From: an uncultured Muribaculaceae bacterium
Lineage (GTDB): Bacteria > Bacteroidota > Bacteroidia > Bacteroidales > Muribaculaceae
DNA: 23,182 nucleotides
NCBI GenBank assembly: GCA_910584495.1
Contig: CAJUAR010000044.1
Location: 1-23,182, forward strand
Reading direction: 5' to 3'
This document shows positions 14,870-22,185 of the stretch, in pieces. Both the position numbers and the translations under genes were made by a program. Positions within the stretch are counted from its first letter, which is position 1, and each line of letters starts with the position of its first letter. The notes under the pieces are model-generated. The model ran no database searches, had not been told where the DNA came from, and was given only the letters and a program-made list of their open reading frames with translations.

Positions 14870-15700
14870 TTATAAAGCACCTGCAAAGATAAGGTAAATA
14901 ACCGAGCCGACAGCGACAAAGAGCAGCGAATCGATACGGTCGAGGATACCCCCGTGTCCGGGAATAAGATTGCCGGAATCCTTGATATGGTGGTTGCGTT
15001 TGAGAAGCGATTCAAACAAGTCGCCCAGAGTGGAGAGTGCGCACACCATCAGCCCGAAGCCAAGCCATGACACGAGCGACATACCGCAGGTGTTTATGTA
15101 CCATGCCGTGACAGAAGCAATAACACAGAAAACGAGACCGCCGAAAAAGCCTTCCCATGATTTTTTTGGCGACAGTCGCGGGAACATCTTGTTGCGCCCC
15201 ATCGTTGAGCCTACGCAGTAGGCCCCCGTGTCGTTGAGCCAGATGAGAATAAACATGGTCAGCACAAGGAAAAAACCATGCGCCGACAGCGATCGCATAG
15301 CAGTGACTGCCATCATGGGCAAGCCTATATAGGCAGGAGCCATAACCGAAGCCACTGCCGACAAAAAGGCGTTTTCTCTCTTGTCGTAAAGTGCCAGCAC
15401 AAATCGAAGCATGGGGAAGAGGAAGAGCACAACAGCAGCCGACACTCCCAACCATGCGGCATCGCCCGACAACAAGGGCAACAAGGCCATCAGCCCGACA
15501 GCAAGAATATCGAGCCCGAGAGAAGTGTAATATATCCCGGTATAAGGCGGACCTACCATGATTTTTTTCAACTCTATGGCAGCAAAGGCCCCGAATAGCG
15601 AAAAAAGCAGGGCTGTGGCAAACGAACCGGCCCACAAGCAGCTAACTATCAATGCTATATAAACAACACCGCTCAACGAGCGTGTTACAACATTTTTCAT
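14870..15700 (-). CDS. cdsA: phosphatidate cytidylyltransferase (CDP-diglyceride synthase)
   Basis: 276 residues, strongly hydrophobic with about eight membrane segments. The CDP-diacylglycerol synthase signature is complete near the C-terminus: SLLKRNHHIKDSGNLIPGHG followed by GILDRID, which carries the metal-binding aspartates. It converts phosphatidic acid and CTP to CDP-diacylglycerol in the inner membrane for phospholipid synthesis. It is probably the first gene of a transcription unit running cdsA, PASTA, rluD, aroE, since a promoter box precedes it and the following gaps are 10 nt or overlaps. The start ATG gives an N-terminus that enters the membrane within a few residues. Confidence 0.93.
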   Translation of the reverse strand: MKNVVTRSLSGVVYIALIVSCLWAGSFATALLFSLFGAFAAIELKKIMVGPPYTGIYYTSLGLDILAVGLMALLPLLSGDAAWLGVSAAVVLFLFPMLRFVLALYDKRENAFLSAVASVMAPAYIGLPMMAVTAMRSLSAHGFFLVLTMFILIWLNDTGAYCVGSTMGRNKMFPRLSPKKSWEGFFGGLVFCVIASVTAWYINTCGMSLVSWLGFGLMVCALSTLGDLFESLLKRNHHIKDSGNLIPGHGGILDRIDSLLFVAVGSVIYLIFAGAL

Positions 15701-15728
15701 CCTTCGTGTTTTTGTGTGTTTTATTTGG

Positions 15729-15736
15729 CAAAGTTA
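15729..15736 (-). promoter_or_regulatory. predicted -7 promoter box of cdsA
   Basis: The minus strand reads TAACTTTG, a perfect match to the Bacteroidetes -7 box, about 28 nt upstream of the cdsA ATG. A TTTG exists upstream but at a spacing of 13 nt, shorter than the usual 19-20, so the -33 element is weak or absent. Confidence 0.45.
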
Positions 15737-15775
15737 GTGAAAAAAGTTGCAAACCACCATTTTTAAGACAAAAAA

Positions 15776-16585
15776 CTAATTATTACGCAGCCGTTTGTGG
15801 CTCAAAGCATAGCGGTAGCCGCGCCATAGCCAGCGCAAAGCTCGGCCAAAAGGCACCGGCGAGCGTCGTGCCTCGATCGGCAACCTGATTATTCCACCGG
15901 CCACACCGCGACATGCGCAAAGCAATGCTCCTTTGGTAACAATAAACTCCTCGCTTGCGGCCAGTCGTTGGCCGGTGGTCTTTCCGGGATGGCGAGCGAC
16001 AATCTTGTCAACAAAACACCCCCGCATGCCTGAGGCAAGCATATCGCGGAACAAAAGCTCCTCCTCGCCGCAAACCAACACCTCGGCCCCAATGCCGGCA
16101 AGTTCGTTCCATCGCAGTCCATATTTGCGGAACGATTCAGTGCGGAACGAAAATTCAACCGATATCGGGCAATAAAACCGCGGCCAGCCTGTCAGCAGGC
16201 TCCCCGAGGGAGGATAAATACGATTTTGGGAAGAATGGGCATGCCACAAGATATAGTCCGCATCGGGTCGGGATTCATATTCGGCAATTACAGCCTCAAG
16301 CCCCGACGGCTGATAGACCAAATCATCATCCGCCATAAGAACCAGCGGCGCACGGGCGTGTTCCAAAGCATGGTTGCGATTGCGGCATATTCCACGGTCG
16401 TTATGCTCATAATATTCCACATCGGGACGTTCGGTCATCCACCGGGGAACTTCAAAAACCGCTCCGTCCGGATTCTGGATTGAAAACAAATAGCCCGCGC
16501 CATTTGCCGGCGGGTAATTGGTTTGTTCTATGTGCGGCAGATTCGCCGCCATAGTCACCACTAACACCTGGAGCTTGAAATTCAT
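15776..16585 (-). CDS. family 2 glycosyltransferase
   Basis: 269 residues, no signal peptide. The GT-A fold is indicated by LQVLVVTMA at the N-terminus, GICRNRNHALEHARAPLVLM and a DDD metal/nucleotide-sugar motif at residues 86-88 (MADDDLVY), with CGEEELLFRDML further on as an acceptor/catalytic-acid region. Such enzymes transfer a sugar from a nucleotide donor to a surface polysaccharide or lipid; donor and acceptor cannot be told. Its ATG overlaps the stop of the serine hydrolase gene by one base (TAATG). The basic C-terminus (ALRWLWRGYRYALSHKRLRN) may associate with the membrane. Confidence 0.88.
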   Translation of the reverse strand: MNFKLQVLVVTMAANLPHIEQTNYPPANGAGYLFSIQNPDGAVFEVPRWMTERPDVEYYEHNDRGICRNRNHALEHARAPLVLMADDDLVYQPSGLEAVIAEYESRPDADYILWHAHSSQNRIYPPSGSLLTGWPRFYCPISVEFSFRTESFRKYGLRWNELAGIGAEVLVCGEEELLFRDMLASGMRGCFVDKIVARHPGKTTGQRLAASEEFIVTKGALLCACRGVAGGIIRLPIEARRSPVPFGRALRWLWRGYRYALSHKRLRNN

Positions 16586-17826
16586 TATTCAACCCACTTT
16601 ATCATTTGGTGCCGAGCAAAGACATGTTCAATTTTGCTCATCAGCTCATTAACGTCGATGTCGTTGCGGTTCATAAAGATGATGTAAGAAATCTTTTCTG
16701 CCGGGAACCATGTCACGACCGAAGCATAGCCACCGCGATAACCACGCATGCACCGTTTCTTGGAAATTCCCGGCTTATCGATTATGATGACACCCAATCC
16801 ATGATAGATGGAATCGAGACCGGCAACAGGAACACGGGGATAGTAGATACTGTCTACTGCCGACTTGCTGACAATGCTGCCGTCGAGCATATGTCGCCGC
16901 CACGATTTATACGATTTGGCACTCAAAAAAAGGCCGCTGTCGCCCTTCGAACGGAAGAAAGGCACTTCGCCGTCGTCGTATTCCTCCCATTTGCCATTGT
17001 TGCTTCGTTTGGCTTTTGTGTTGCCGGGCACTGTGCCGGCCGGCACATAGCCATGCGACATAGATTTTATATCTTCCACATCTTGAGCCGAATAGTAGGC
17101 ACGGTCAACACCGCCGGGTTTGAGAATATTTTCAAACATCCATTGGCTATAGTCGGTGTGCGTCATATCCTCAATGAGCTGAGACATGAGCATAAAGGGA
17201 GGGTCGCTCGGAACAACGCCTTGCGGACAGCTTGTGCCCGGTTCATAGAGGAGCGTGTCCACGCCTTCCAGAAAACGCGTCAGCTCCATGTCGTTGCCAT
17301 AGAGGTTGAAGTCCCTGTCCTTAAAAAATATACTTTCGTATTTATTTCGATAAGCCTCCCACTCGGCCGGATTCTTTGGCAACTGATTGGGAAGGCCGGA
17401 CGAGCCGCTGAGCACGTCCGAAACCTTTACACGATTAAAAATGTCATTGGACAGTTTGGGGAAAAGCTTGGATAAAGGCGTGTTTAGCTCGACACAGCCT
17501 TCTTCCACAAGTTTCATCACTCCGACTGTCGTAAACAGCTTTGTTGCCGATGCCATGCTGAAAAGGGTGTTTTCGTCTATGGGTATCTTGGTGTCGAGCC
17601 GTGCGAGTCCATAACCTTTGCTGAACAAGGTGCTGTCATTATGGGTGATAATGACCATGGCACCGGGGCCATCGGAGGCAATAAGGCTGTTGAAAAGTGA
17701 ATCTATTTCCGCTGTAAATGCTGTATCTACATAGTCGTTCGTGCCTCGGCATCCCATGAACATGGGCATGCAGCACACAAAAGCGCCCACAAGGCGCAAA
17801 ATCCGGTTCTTCTGGGTATTTTTCAT
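16585..17826 (-). CDS. serine hydrolase lipoprotein, beta-lactamase class C / DD-peptidase family
   Basis: 413 residues. The N-terminus is a lipoprotein signal with a likely lipobox ending at C26 (MPMFMGC). The nucleophile motif SATK (S93-x-x-K96) follows GYGLARLDTKIPIDENTLFS in the standard place; HGYVPAG in the middle may stand for the Tyr-x-Asn motif, and a C-terminal Lys/His-x-Gly motif is not obvious. The family includes class C beta-lactamases, D-aminopeptidases and esterases, and the true substrate cannot be set from sequence. Probably anchored in the cell envelope. A strong promoter lies immediately upstream, and the glycosyltransferase follows in a one-base overlap. Confidence 0.88.
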   Translation of the reverse strand: MKNTQKNRILRLVGAFVCCMPMFMGCRGTNDYVDTAFTAEIDSLFNSLIASDGPGAMVIITHNDSTLFSKGYGLARLDTKIPIDENTLFSMASATKLFTTVGVMKLVEEGCVELNTPLSKLFPKLSNDIFNRVKVSDVLSGSSGLPNQLPKNPAEWEAYRNKYESIFFKDRDFNLYGNDMELTRFLEGVDTLLYEPGTSCPQGVVPSDPPFMLMSQLIEDMTHTDYSQWMFENILKPGGVDRAYYSAQDVEDIKSMSHGYVPAGTVPGNTKAKRSNNGKWEEYDDGEVPFFRSKGDSGLFLSAKSYKSWRRHMLDGSIVSKSAVDSIYYPRVPVAGLDSIYHGLGVIIIDKPGISKKRCMRGYRGGYASVVTWFPAEKISYIIFMNRNDIDVNELMSKIEHVFARHQMIKWVE

Positions 17827-17833
17827 TGCACTG

Positions 17834-17865
17834 CAAACTTAACTGTTTTTTTTGGCCTTTACAAA
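17834..17865 (-). promoter_or_regulatory. predicted promoter of the serine hydrolase gene
   Basis: The minus strand has TTTG (17865-17862), a 20-nt spacer and TAAGTTTG (17841-17834), a perfect match to both boxes of the Bacteroidetes promoter. The -7 box ends only 7 nt before the ATG at 17826, so the transcript would have almost no leader. Confidence 0.6.
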
Positions 17866-17903
17866 CGCGAGATGAAACTGTCAGAACATTTTAAATATTT
17901 TGT

Positions 17904-17949
17904 TGCACATTTGTAATGTTGCAGTTTCAAAATGTGCATGAAACTGCAA
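17904..17949. repeat. two interleaved perfect inverted repeats (pseudoknot-capable)
   Basis: Arm pair A is TGCACATTT (17904-17912) with AAATGTGCA (17930-17938), 9 bp. Arm pair B is TTGCAGTTTCA (17919-17929) with TGAAACTGCAA (17939-17949), 11 bp. The order A-B-A'-B' is that of an H-type pseudoknot or of two competing hairpins. The element overlaps the last codons and stop of the DUF3943 gene. A further TGAAACTG copy lies at 17873-17880. No T-run follows, so it is not a plain intrinsic terminator. Confidence 0.7.
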
Positions 17950-18775
17950 ATCCTATCTGCCCGGGTCCAAACATGGGCATAAAGCTCGTCTCTACACATG
18001 ACCGCTTGCCATCTCCATCATAGAGATGCCTGGTGCGACTGCCGCGAAACAGGTCGACAAACTCATTGACAGGGTCGACAAGGAATGCCACAAAACCGCC
18101 CAAGAAACGCGAACCCCACAGACGATAACCATTGGCAACGATGCTCCGTTTCACCTTATAAAAACACTCGCCCAGGAGCGAGCCCACAAGAGGAGTGATA
18201 AATATGTCCTGAATCGACGGTCTTTCCATGCATGCCTCGATGCCGAACTCCCACCCTACAGTAGACACGATGGCGCAATATAGCATCGAGCGATAAAAAT
18301 TGAAGCCGCACGAACGCGCACTCATAAAATAGGCCGCTCCGGCATAGGGATGAAGAACATAGTTGAATATAGGGTTATCATGGTCCCATTCGGGTCCGCG
18401 CTTGAAAACATCGTTAAACCATCGCTTTTCGGGCGAGTCTTTCTGCAGCTCTGCCCGGTTCCACGATGTTGCATTTTCGGGCAGACATTCGAGCACAAAC
18501 AATGTGCACGCATATGCTCCCGCCAGAACTGCCGTGTTCACCCACATTCTATGCCAGTCCTCTGTTTTTCGAGGTCCCGTCAGGCTATAAGGCAGCCAGT
18601 AAATGCTCACCGGCGCAACCTTGGCGGTGCGCCGTTTCATAAACCGTGTATATGCGGTATCGAGTTCGGTGTGCATCTTCGGGCGGCAATCCAAAGTCGG
18701 CACTGCACTGTCGGCGGCAAACACCGGGAGCACGGACATCAATATTAATAACAGTATAATATAGAAATTCTTCAT
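17927..18775 (-). CDS. DUF3943 family protein, exported or membrane-associated
   Basis: 282 residues. The N-terminus is a signal peptide (FYIILLLILMSVLPVFA, cleavage probably near residue 20). The family core is visible as DHDNPIFNYVLHPYAGAAYF then MSARSCGFNFYRSM, with hydrophobic stretches that could be membrane segments or beta-strands, and ends in GQIGFAVSCTF, whose terminal phenylalanine is typical of outer-membrane proteins in this phylum. No function is established for DUF3943. It is divergent from the amidase gene and followed by the serine hydrolase gene after 100 nt holding an inverted-repeat element and that gene's promoter. Confidence 0.75.
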   Translation of the reverse strand: MKNFYIILLLILMSVLPVFAADSAVPTLDCRPKMHTELDTAYTRFMKRRTAKVAPVSIYWLPYSLTGPRKTEDWHRMWVNTAVLAGAYACTLFVLECLPENATSWNRAELQKDSPEKRWFNDVFKRGPEWDHDNPIFNYVLHPYAGAAYFMSARSCGFNFYRSMLYCAIVSTVGWEFGIEACMERPSIQDIFITPLVGSLLGECFYKVKRSIVANGYRLWGSRFLGGFVAFLVDPVNEFVDLFRGSRTRHLYDGDGKRSCVETSFMPMFGPGQIGFAVSCTF

Positions 18776-18878
18776 TTTGAATCATCATTGAAACGTATCT
18801 GAATTATCAACAAACATCATCCGTTTTTTGCTCACCTATATGCACGAAATACTACAACAAACCCCGGGCCGGAAGCAG

Positions 18879-18886
18879 TAACTTTG
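18879..18886 (+). promoter_or_regulatory. predicted -7 promoter box of the amidase gene
   Basis: TAACTTTG on the plus strand matches the Bacteroidetes -7 box exactly. No TTTG is found at the usual upstream spacing. It would give a leader of about 17 nt to the ATG at 18909 or about 47 nt to that at 18939. Confidence 0.4.
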
Positions 18887-18938
18887 CCAACAATAATGCG
18901 TTGCTGCAATGCGACACAAAATCAATTCTATCTTCAAA

Positions 18939-19520
18939 ATGATTATCATCGACAACGGTCACGGCCGGCAGACACCGGGAAAATGCAGCCCCGACCGCCG
19001 GCTTCAAGAATGGAAATGGACACGGCAGGCAGCTGCAATGCTTGCCCGACGACTGAATGAAAACAACATTGCCTCCACCCTGCTGGTTCCGGGCGACGAC
19101 GATGTATCTCTCGCCCAACGCTGTACAATGGCAAACAACATTGCTCGCCAACACCCGGGCAGCATCCTCATTTCGCTCCACACCAACGCCGCGGGCAATG
19201 GCTCTGCCTGGCACAAGGCCTCGGGATGGAGTGTATTCGTCCATCCCCGCGCATCGCCGGCTTCTCGTGCGCTCGCCGCCGCGCTCTTCGCCGAAGCCTC
19301 CGCGGCAGACATCCTCGGCAACCGCGCCACACCATCCTGCGGCTACCTGACTGCAAATCTTGCCATTCTCCGCAACACCATCTGCCCCGCCGTTCTCACC
19401 GAAAACATGTTCCACGACAACGCCGCCGATGCTGCTTTCCTTCTTTCACCCTCCGGGCTTAACACCATTGTCGAAATCCACCTCCGCGCCATTCTCGCTT
19501 TTGCCAAACATTCCGGGTAG
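18939..19520 (+). CDS. N-acetylmuramoyl-L-alanine amidase (Amidase_3 family)
   Basis: 193 residues from the ATG at 18939 (MIIIDNGHG), chosen because the fold begins at once there as I recall in related small Bacteroidales amidases; an in-frame ATG at 18909 would add ten residues. Zinc ligands are recognisable: histidine in DNGHGRQTPGKCSPD, glutamate in LQEWKW and histidine in LISLHTNAA; the catalytic glutamate is in VLTENMF. Members cut the bond between N-acetylmuramic acid and the stem peptide of peptidoglycan. No signal peptide or SPOR/AMIN domain is visible, so export or a cytoplasmic/prophage-like use is unclear. It is the only convincing plus-strand gene in the window. Confidence 0.88.
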   Translation: MIIIDNGHGRQTPGKCSPDRRLQEWKWTRQAAAMLARRLNENNIASTLLVPGDDDVSLAQRCTMANNIARQHPGSILISLHTNAAGNGSAWHKASGWSVFVHPRASPASRALAAALFAEASAADILGNRATPSCGYLTANLAILRNTICPAVLTENMFHDNAADAAFLLSPSGLNTIVEIHLRAILAFAKHSG

Positions 19521-19524
19521 ACAG

Positions 19525-19761
19525 AAACAAGGAGCCTTCTCACGAGGACTCCTTGCCTTGTTTTAATTGACTTAAAACAATTACATAACTAACATAAAAC
19601 ACATTTTTTCCTTGATAGAACGATGTGGTCGACAGACAATAATGCCTTCGACTACATATAAAATTACCATGTTTCAAAGATTTGCATTAATTAAGTACTG
19701 TGTGCAGGGGATATGACCCAAAATAAGTTTATCGAGAAAAAGGTTGCGTTTTCTTTTTTCC
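19525..19761 (-). ncRNA. candidate structured non-coding RNA, 6S-like in shape
   Basis: A full two-box promoter on the minus strand (19766-19797) faces about 235 nt with no convincing gene and ends at a terminator hairpin. Within it a long broken helix forms: AAAACGCA (19752-19745) with TGTGTTTT (19603-19596), TTTTTCT (19741-19735) with GGAAAAA (19611-19605), GATA (19733-19730) with TATC (19617-19614), and AAC with GTT. It encloses a central region of about 100 nt with a partial terminal hairpin. A long rod with a central bubble is the shape of 6S RNA, and Bacteroidales carry a 6S relative (Bacteroidales-1 RNA). Identity is not confirmed; the shape and promoter are what is seen. Confidence 0.5.
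19528..19564 (+). terminator. intrinsic terminator after the amidase gene, possibly bidirectional
   Basis: CAAGGAGCC (19528-19536) pairs with GGACTCCTTG (19546-19555) with one bulged A, followed by CCTTGTTTT. It begins 8 nt after the amidase stop. On the minus strand the same hairpin is followed by TTTCTGTCT, so it may also end the RNA candidate at 19525-19761. Confidence 0.75.
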
Positions 19762-19765
19762 GCTA

Positions 19766-19797
19766 CAAAATTACAAACAAACTTTGAAACTTACAAA
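19766..19797 (-). promoter_or_regulatory. predicted promoter of the non-coding RNA candidate
   Basis: TTTG (19797-19794), 20-nt spacer, TAATTTTG (19773-19766) on the minus strand: a perfect two-box Bacteroidetes promoter that faces no protein gene. Confidence 0.6.
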
Positions 19798-19850
19798 TCT
19801 TAAATATGTTAATTCTATATTTTTCACATATTCACCCCCATTCACAGCAG

Positions 19851-19944
19851 AGCCGGTTCGACAACGTCTGTCACTGACGACGGCCCCTCGTCAGGACTGC
19901 CTCTCTCCGCTATCGCGGACAGTTGTATCATTGTCGAACCGGCT
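19851..19944. repeat. GC-rich 94-nt element bounded by 14-bp perfect inverted repeats
   Basis: AGCCGGTTCGACAA (19851-19864) is the exact reverse complement of TTGTCGAACCGGCT (19931-19944). Inside are a hairpin CTGACGA/TCGTCAG (19874-19880 and 19888-19894, 7-nt loop), a hairpin TCCGC/GCGGA (19906-19910 and 19915-19919, 4-nt loop) and a possible CTGTC/GACAG pairing (19868-19872 with 19918-19922). The whole folds as a multi-branched junction on either strand. It stands out as GC-rich in AT-rich surroundings. There is no T-run, no open frame and no clear target-site duplication. It could be a small mobile element or a structured 3' region of the gene ending at 19988. Confidence 0.65.
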
Positions 19945-19987
19945 TAAAAGTAGTAATTTGGCATTTCCATGCAAAACTCATGGAAGC

Positions 19988-22147
19988 TCATAGAGAGTGT
20001 TTGATATAATTCTGAAAGTGTGTCATACTGCCGTTAAACACAACTTTTTGAGGTGTAAGAAGATTAACATGCAGATTCTTAACCTGAGGTTCGTCGGCAG
20101 TCACAAGGAGATTTTCTCCTTCTTTGACAACGCTACAGTTATATGCGCCGAACGAACCGTCGGGCCTCTCGACAAGAAATGCATTGCACAGCACAGCTTC
20201 GGCTATAAATTTGAAACATTCGTGAACATCGTTGTCGCTCGACACTATCGTCTGCCAGTCGGCAATCATCGGAACATACTGTTCTCCTACAACGATTTCC
20301 CGATTGGAATATAGTTCGGGATGTGGGTTCCCGTATGTATCGTCGTCTGCGGTGAAGCCGGCGTCGGGTTCGCACACCTGCAGGGCTCTTACGTAGGGGT
20401 CTACTACAAAGGCCCAGTTAAGGTCGCCCGTTTTATAGTCTATGAGGGCGGCAAAAGCGGATGCAGCATCGAAAGTCTCGAGCAACCACCGCTCTTCGCC
20501 GGTAAGAAGATAGGCGTAGTAGGTGGCATACGCTCTCCATGCACTCCAGCCGTGGGGCGACGAAATCATGTTGGGAAGCATAAACACATCATACTGAGCC
20601 TCCCAAAAGCGCAGTGTGCCTCCACGCCGCCGTCCGTCGGGCACACGCAGCTGGGCGAGGCAGTTGTGTCCGTCAAGTAGTCTGAGCATTGCCTCGGTAT
20701 AGCGTTGACGGTCTCTGACATCTTTGCTCCGCAGGGCAAGTTCGCCGAGTTGCAGTGCAGAGCAGCTTATCATACCGTCTTCATAAGTTATTTGCCCTTC
20801 GGTCTCAAGGTCTCCGTCAGCCGTCGCCAGGTGGTCAATCGCACGTTTTGCCGAGGCTTCAAGTCGTGCCGCCTGTTTTTTTCGGCCTACTGTACGCTCG
20901 ACATCGGCAAACTCAAGGAGACTCTTTGCCGGATAAATCACAGATGTGTAGTCGGTATGACCGTTCATATAAGCTCCGTCATCCCGCTGACACTTCATGA
21001 GATATGCGGCCATGCGTTCGCCTAAATCGAGGTCGGCAGGGTTGCCGAAGGCAAGATAGCGGTCAGCCAGCATACCTATCGTCGACGATACATTCTGTAT
21101 GCGCCAGTGGTATTTATAGGGACTACCGTCTTTTCGGTCGAAGATTTTGTCGATAATCATATCAAACCTATCGTTCAGCACACTGTCGATGCCGGGTTCC
21201 GGCATGATGCGTGCAGCATCAAACGCCGTGTGAAAGCCATACCAGCTTTCTACGTGCGATGTCGGTTTCTGCTTGTATCGGGCCACGGCATTACGGGCTA
21301 ACTTCATCGTCAGATTCCACGGATACCGCACGGCCAAAGTGCCATGTGCCTGTCGACAGCCGTCAGTGAGCCCTATATTTTTGATGCCCGGCTCTGTGGC
21401 GCGGTAAACTCCGCGCCACAGAGCTGTTTCAACCTTTTGCAAACAGAGTTCTTTTCCATCAACGGTCAGCCGGGGAGCCTTTCCCCAAGCTTTTATTTCA
21501 ATCGACTCGCCTGGAGAACATGAAGTTCGTTCCATTACCAGTACGGGCGCATCGGTGTGACGGTACACTGTTTCCTCGAAACTGTCAGGACTGTCAAGGT
21601 CTATTATTTTGACAGTCCATGAGCGTTGCTCTCCCGGTTCGAGTTTCCATAGCCTCGGATTATGTTCGGGCAGCGGCCCCTGACAGAGCATATCAAGGTT
21701 GAGACATTCTATGCGGTGACCGTAGAACCAGCGGTTATCCTGGGTGTAATCAGGGTAGCCCATATTATAGTCAAGGCTCCACGATGCTATAGGGTCGGCA
21801 GACAGAACTGCTTTCATTTTACCGTCGGGCGACTGCATATAGCCGTAGAAATGGTCGGGCTCGCACATAGCAAGAGTCGGGAAAAACTTACCGTACCACT
21901 CCGGATAGGTATCCATGTATGTGTCCACACCCAGCTTCAGACCGGCCTTAACCGGCTGGAAAGGAGTATGCCTGGTGTTGTGAAGGGTCAGCGTTACAGT
22001 TTCGACATTACCTGTCTTATCTGTTAGCAGTGTCGATTCTATTCCTTCAGCAATGGTGTCACCCTCAGTCTCAACGGCATAAAAGCGATGTTCTGCAGCC
22101 GAAGCTGTCAATGCTGTGCACAATATGAAAAATATTAATTTTCTCAC
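19988..22147 (-). CDS. secreted protein with a putative (alpha/alpha)-barrel carbohydrate-active domain
   Basis: 719 residues starting at a GTG that gives an ideal signal peptide (LIFFILCTALTASAA, cleavage near residue 18). The N-terminal ~270 residues look beta-rich (VETVTLTLHNTRHTPFQPVK, VLVMERTSCSPGESIEIKAW). From about 285 the protein is helical, with repeats such as RIQNVSSTIGMLADRYLAFG, DYTSVIYPAKSLLEFADVER and WSAWRAYATYYAYLLTGEER, as in six-hairpin (alpha/alpha) toroid glycosidases and lyases. A short beta-rich tail follows. I cannot place it in a named CAZy family. It follows the GH3 gene after 38 nt, so it is probably co-transcribed and acts on the same glycan. Probably periplasmic or exported. 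Confidence 0.65.
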   Translation of the reverse strand: MRKLIFFILCTALTASAAEHRFYAVETEGDTIAEGIESTLLTDKTGNVETVTLTLHNTRHTPFQPVKAGLKLGVDTYMDTYPEWYGKFFPTLAMCEPDHFYGYMQSPDGKMKAVLSADPIASWSLDYNMGYPDYTQDNRWFYGHRIECLNLDMLCQGPLPEHNPRLWKLEPGEQRSWTVKIIDLDSPDSFEETVYRHTDAPVLVMERTSCSPGESIEIKAWGKAPRLTVDGKELCLQKVETALWRGVYRATEPGIKNIGLTDGCRQAHGTLAVRYPWNLTMKLARNAVARYKQKPTSHVESWYGFHTAFDAARIMPEPGIDSVLNDRFDMIIDKIFDRKDGSPYKYHWRIQNVSSTIGMLADRYLAFGNPADLDLGERMAAYLMKCQRDDGAYMNGHTDYTSVIYPAKSLLEFADVERTVGRKKQAARLEASAKRAIDHLATADGDLETEGQITYEDGMISCSALQLGELALRSKDVRDRQRYTEAMLRLLDGHNCLAQLRVPDGRRRGGTLRFWEAQYDVFMLPNMISSPHGWSAWRAYATYYAYLLTGEERWLLETFDAASAFAALIDYKTGDLNWAFVVDPYVRALQVCEPDAGFTADDDTYGNPHPELYSNREIVVGEQYVPMIADWQTIVSSDNDVHECFKFIAEAVLCNAFLVERPDGSFGAYNCSVVKEGENLLVTADEPQVKNLHVNLLTPQKVVFNGSMTHFQNYIKHSL

Positions 22148-22185
22148 TATATCTATTTGTTGCTGTGTTTTTTATTTGTAATTTT

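Noticed and set aside
18852..19415. 187-codon minus-strand frame opposite the amidase
   Set aside because: It has no recognisable domain and overlaps the amidase, whose active-site motifs are clear.
19854..19860. tRNA T-arm, because of GGTTCGA
   Set aside because: It is one arm of a perfect long inverted repeat and no cloverleaf can be drawn around it.
19851..19944. Hammerhead ribozyme, because CTGACGA resembles the core CUGANGA
   Set aside because: The required GAAA segment and cleavage triplet in the right order are absent on both strands.
19931..19950. Intrinsic terminator for the gene ending at 19988
   Set aside because: The hairpin is strong but no T-run follows on either strand; kept as an unexplained element instead.
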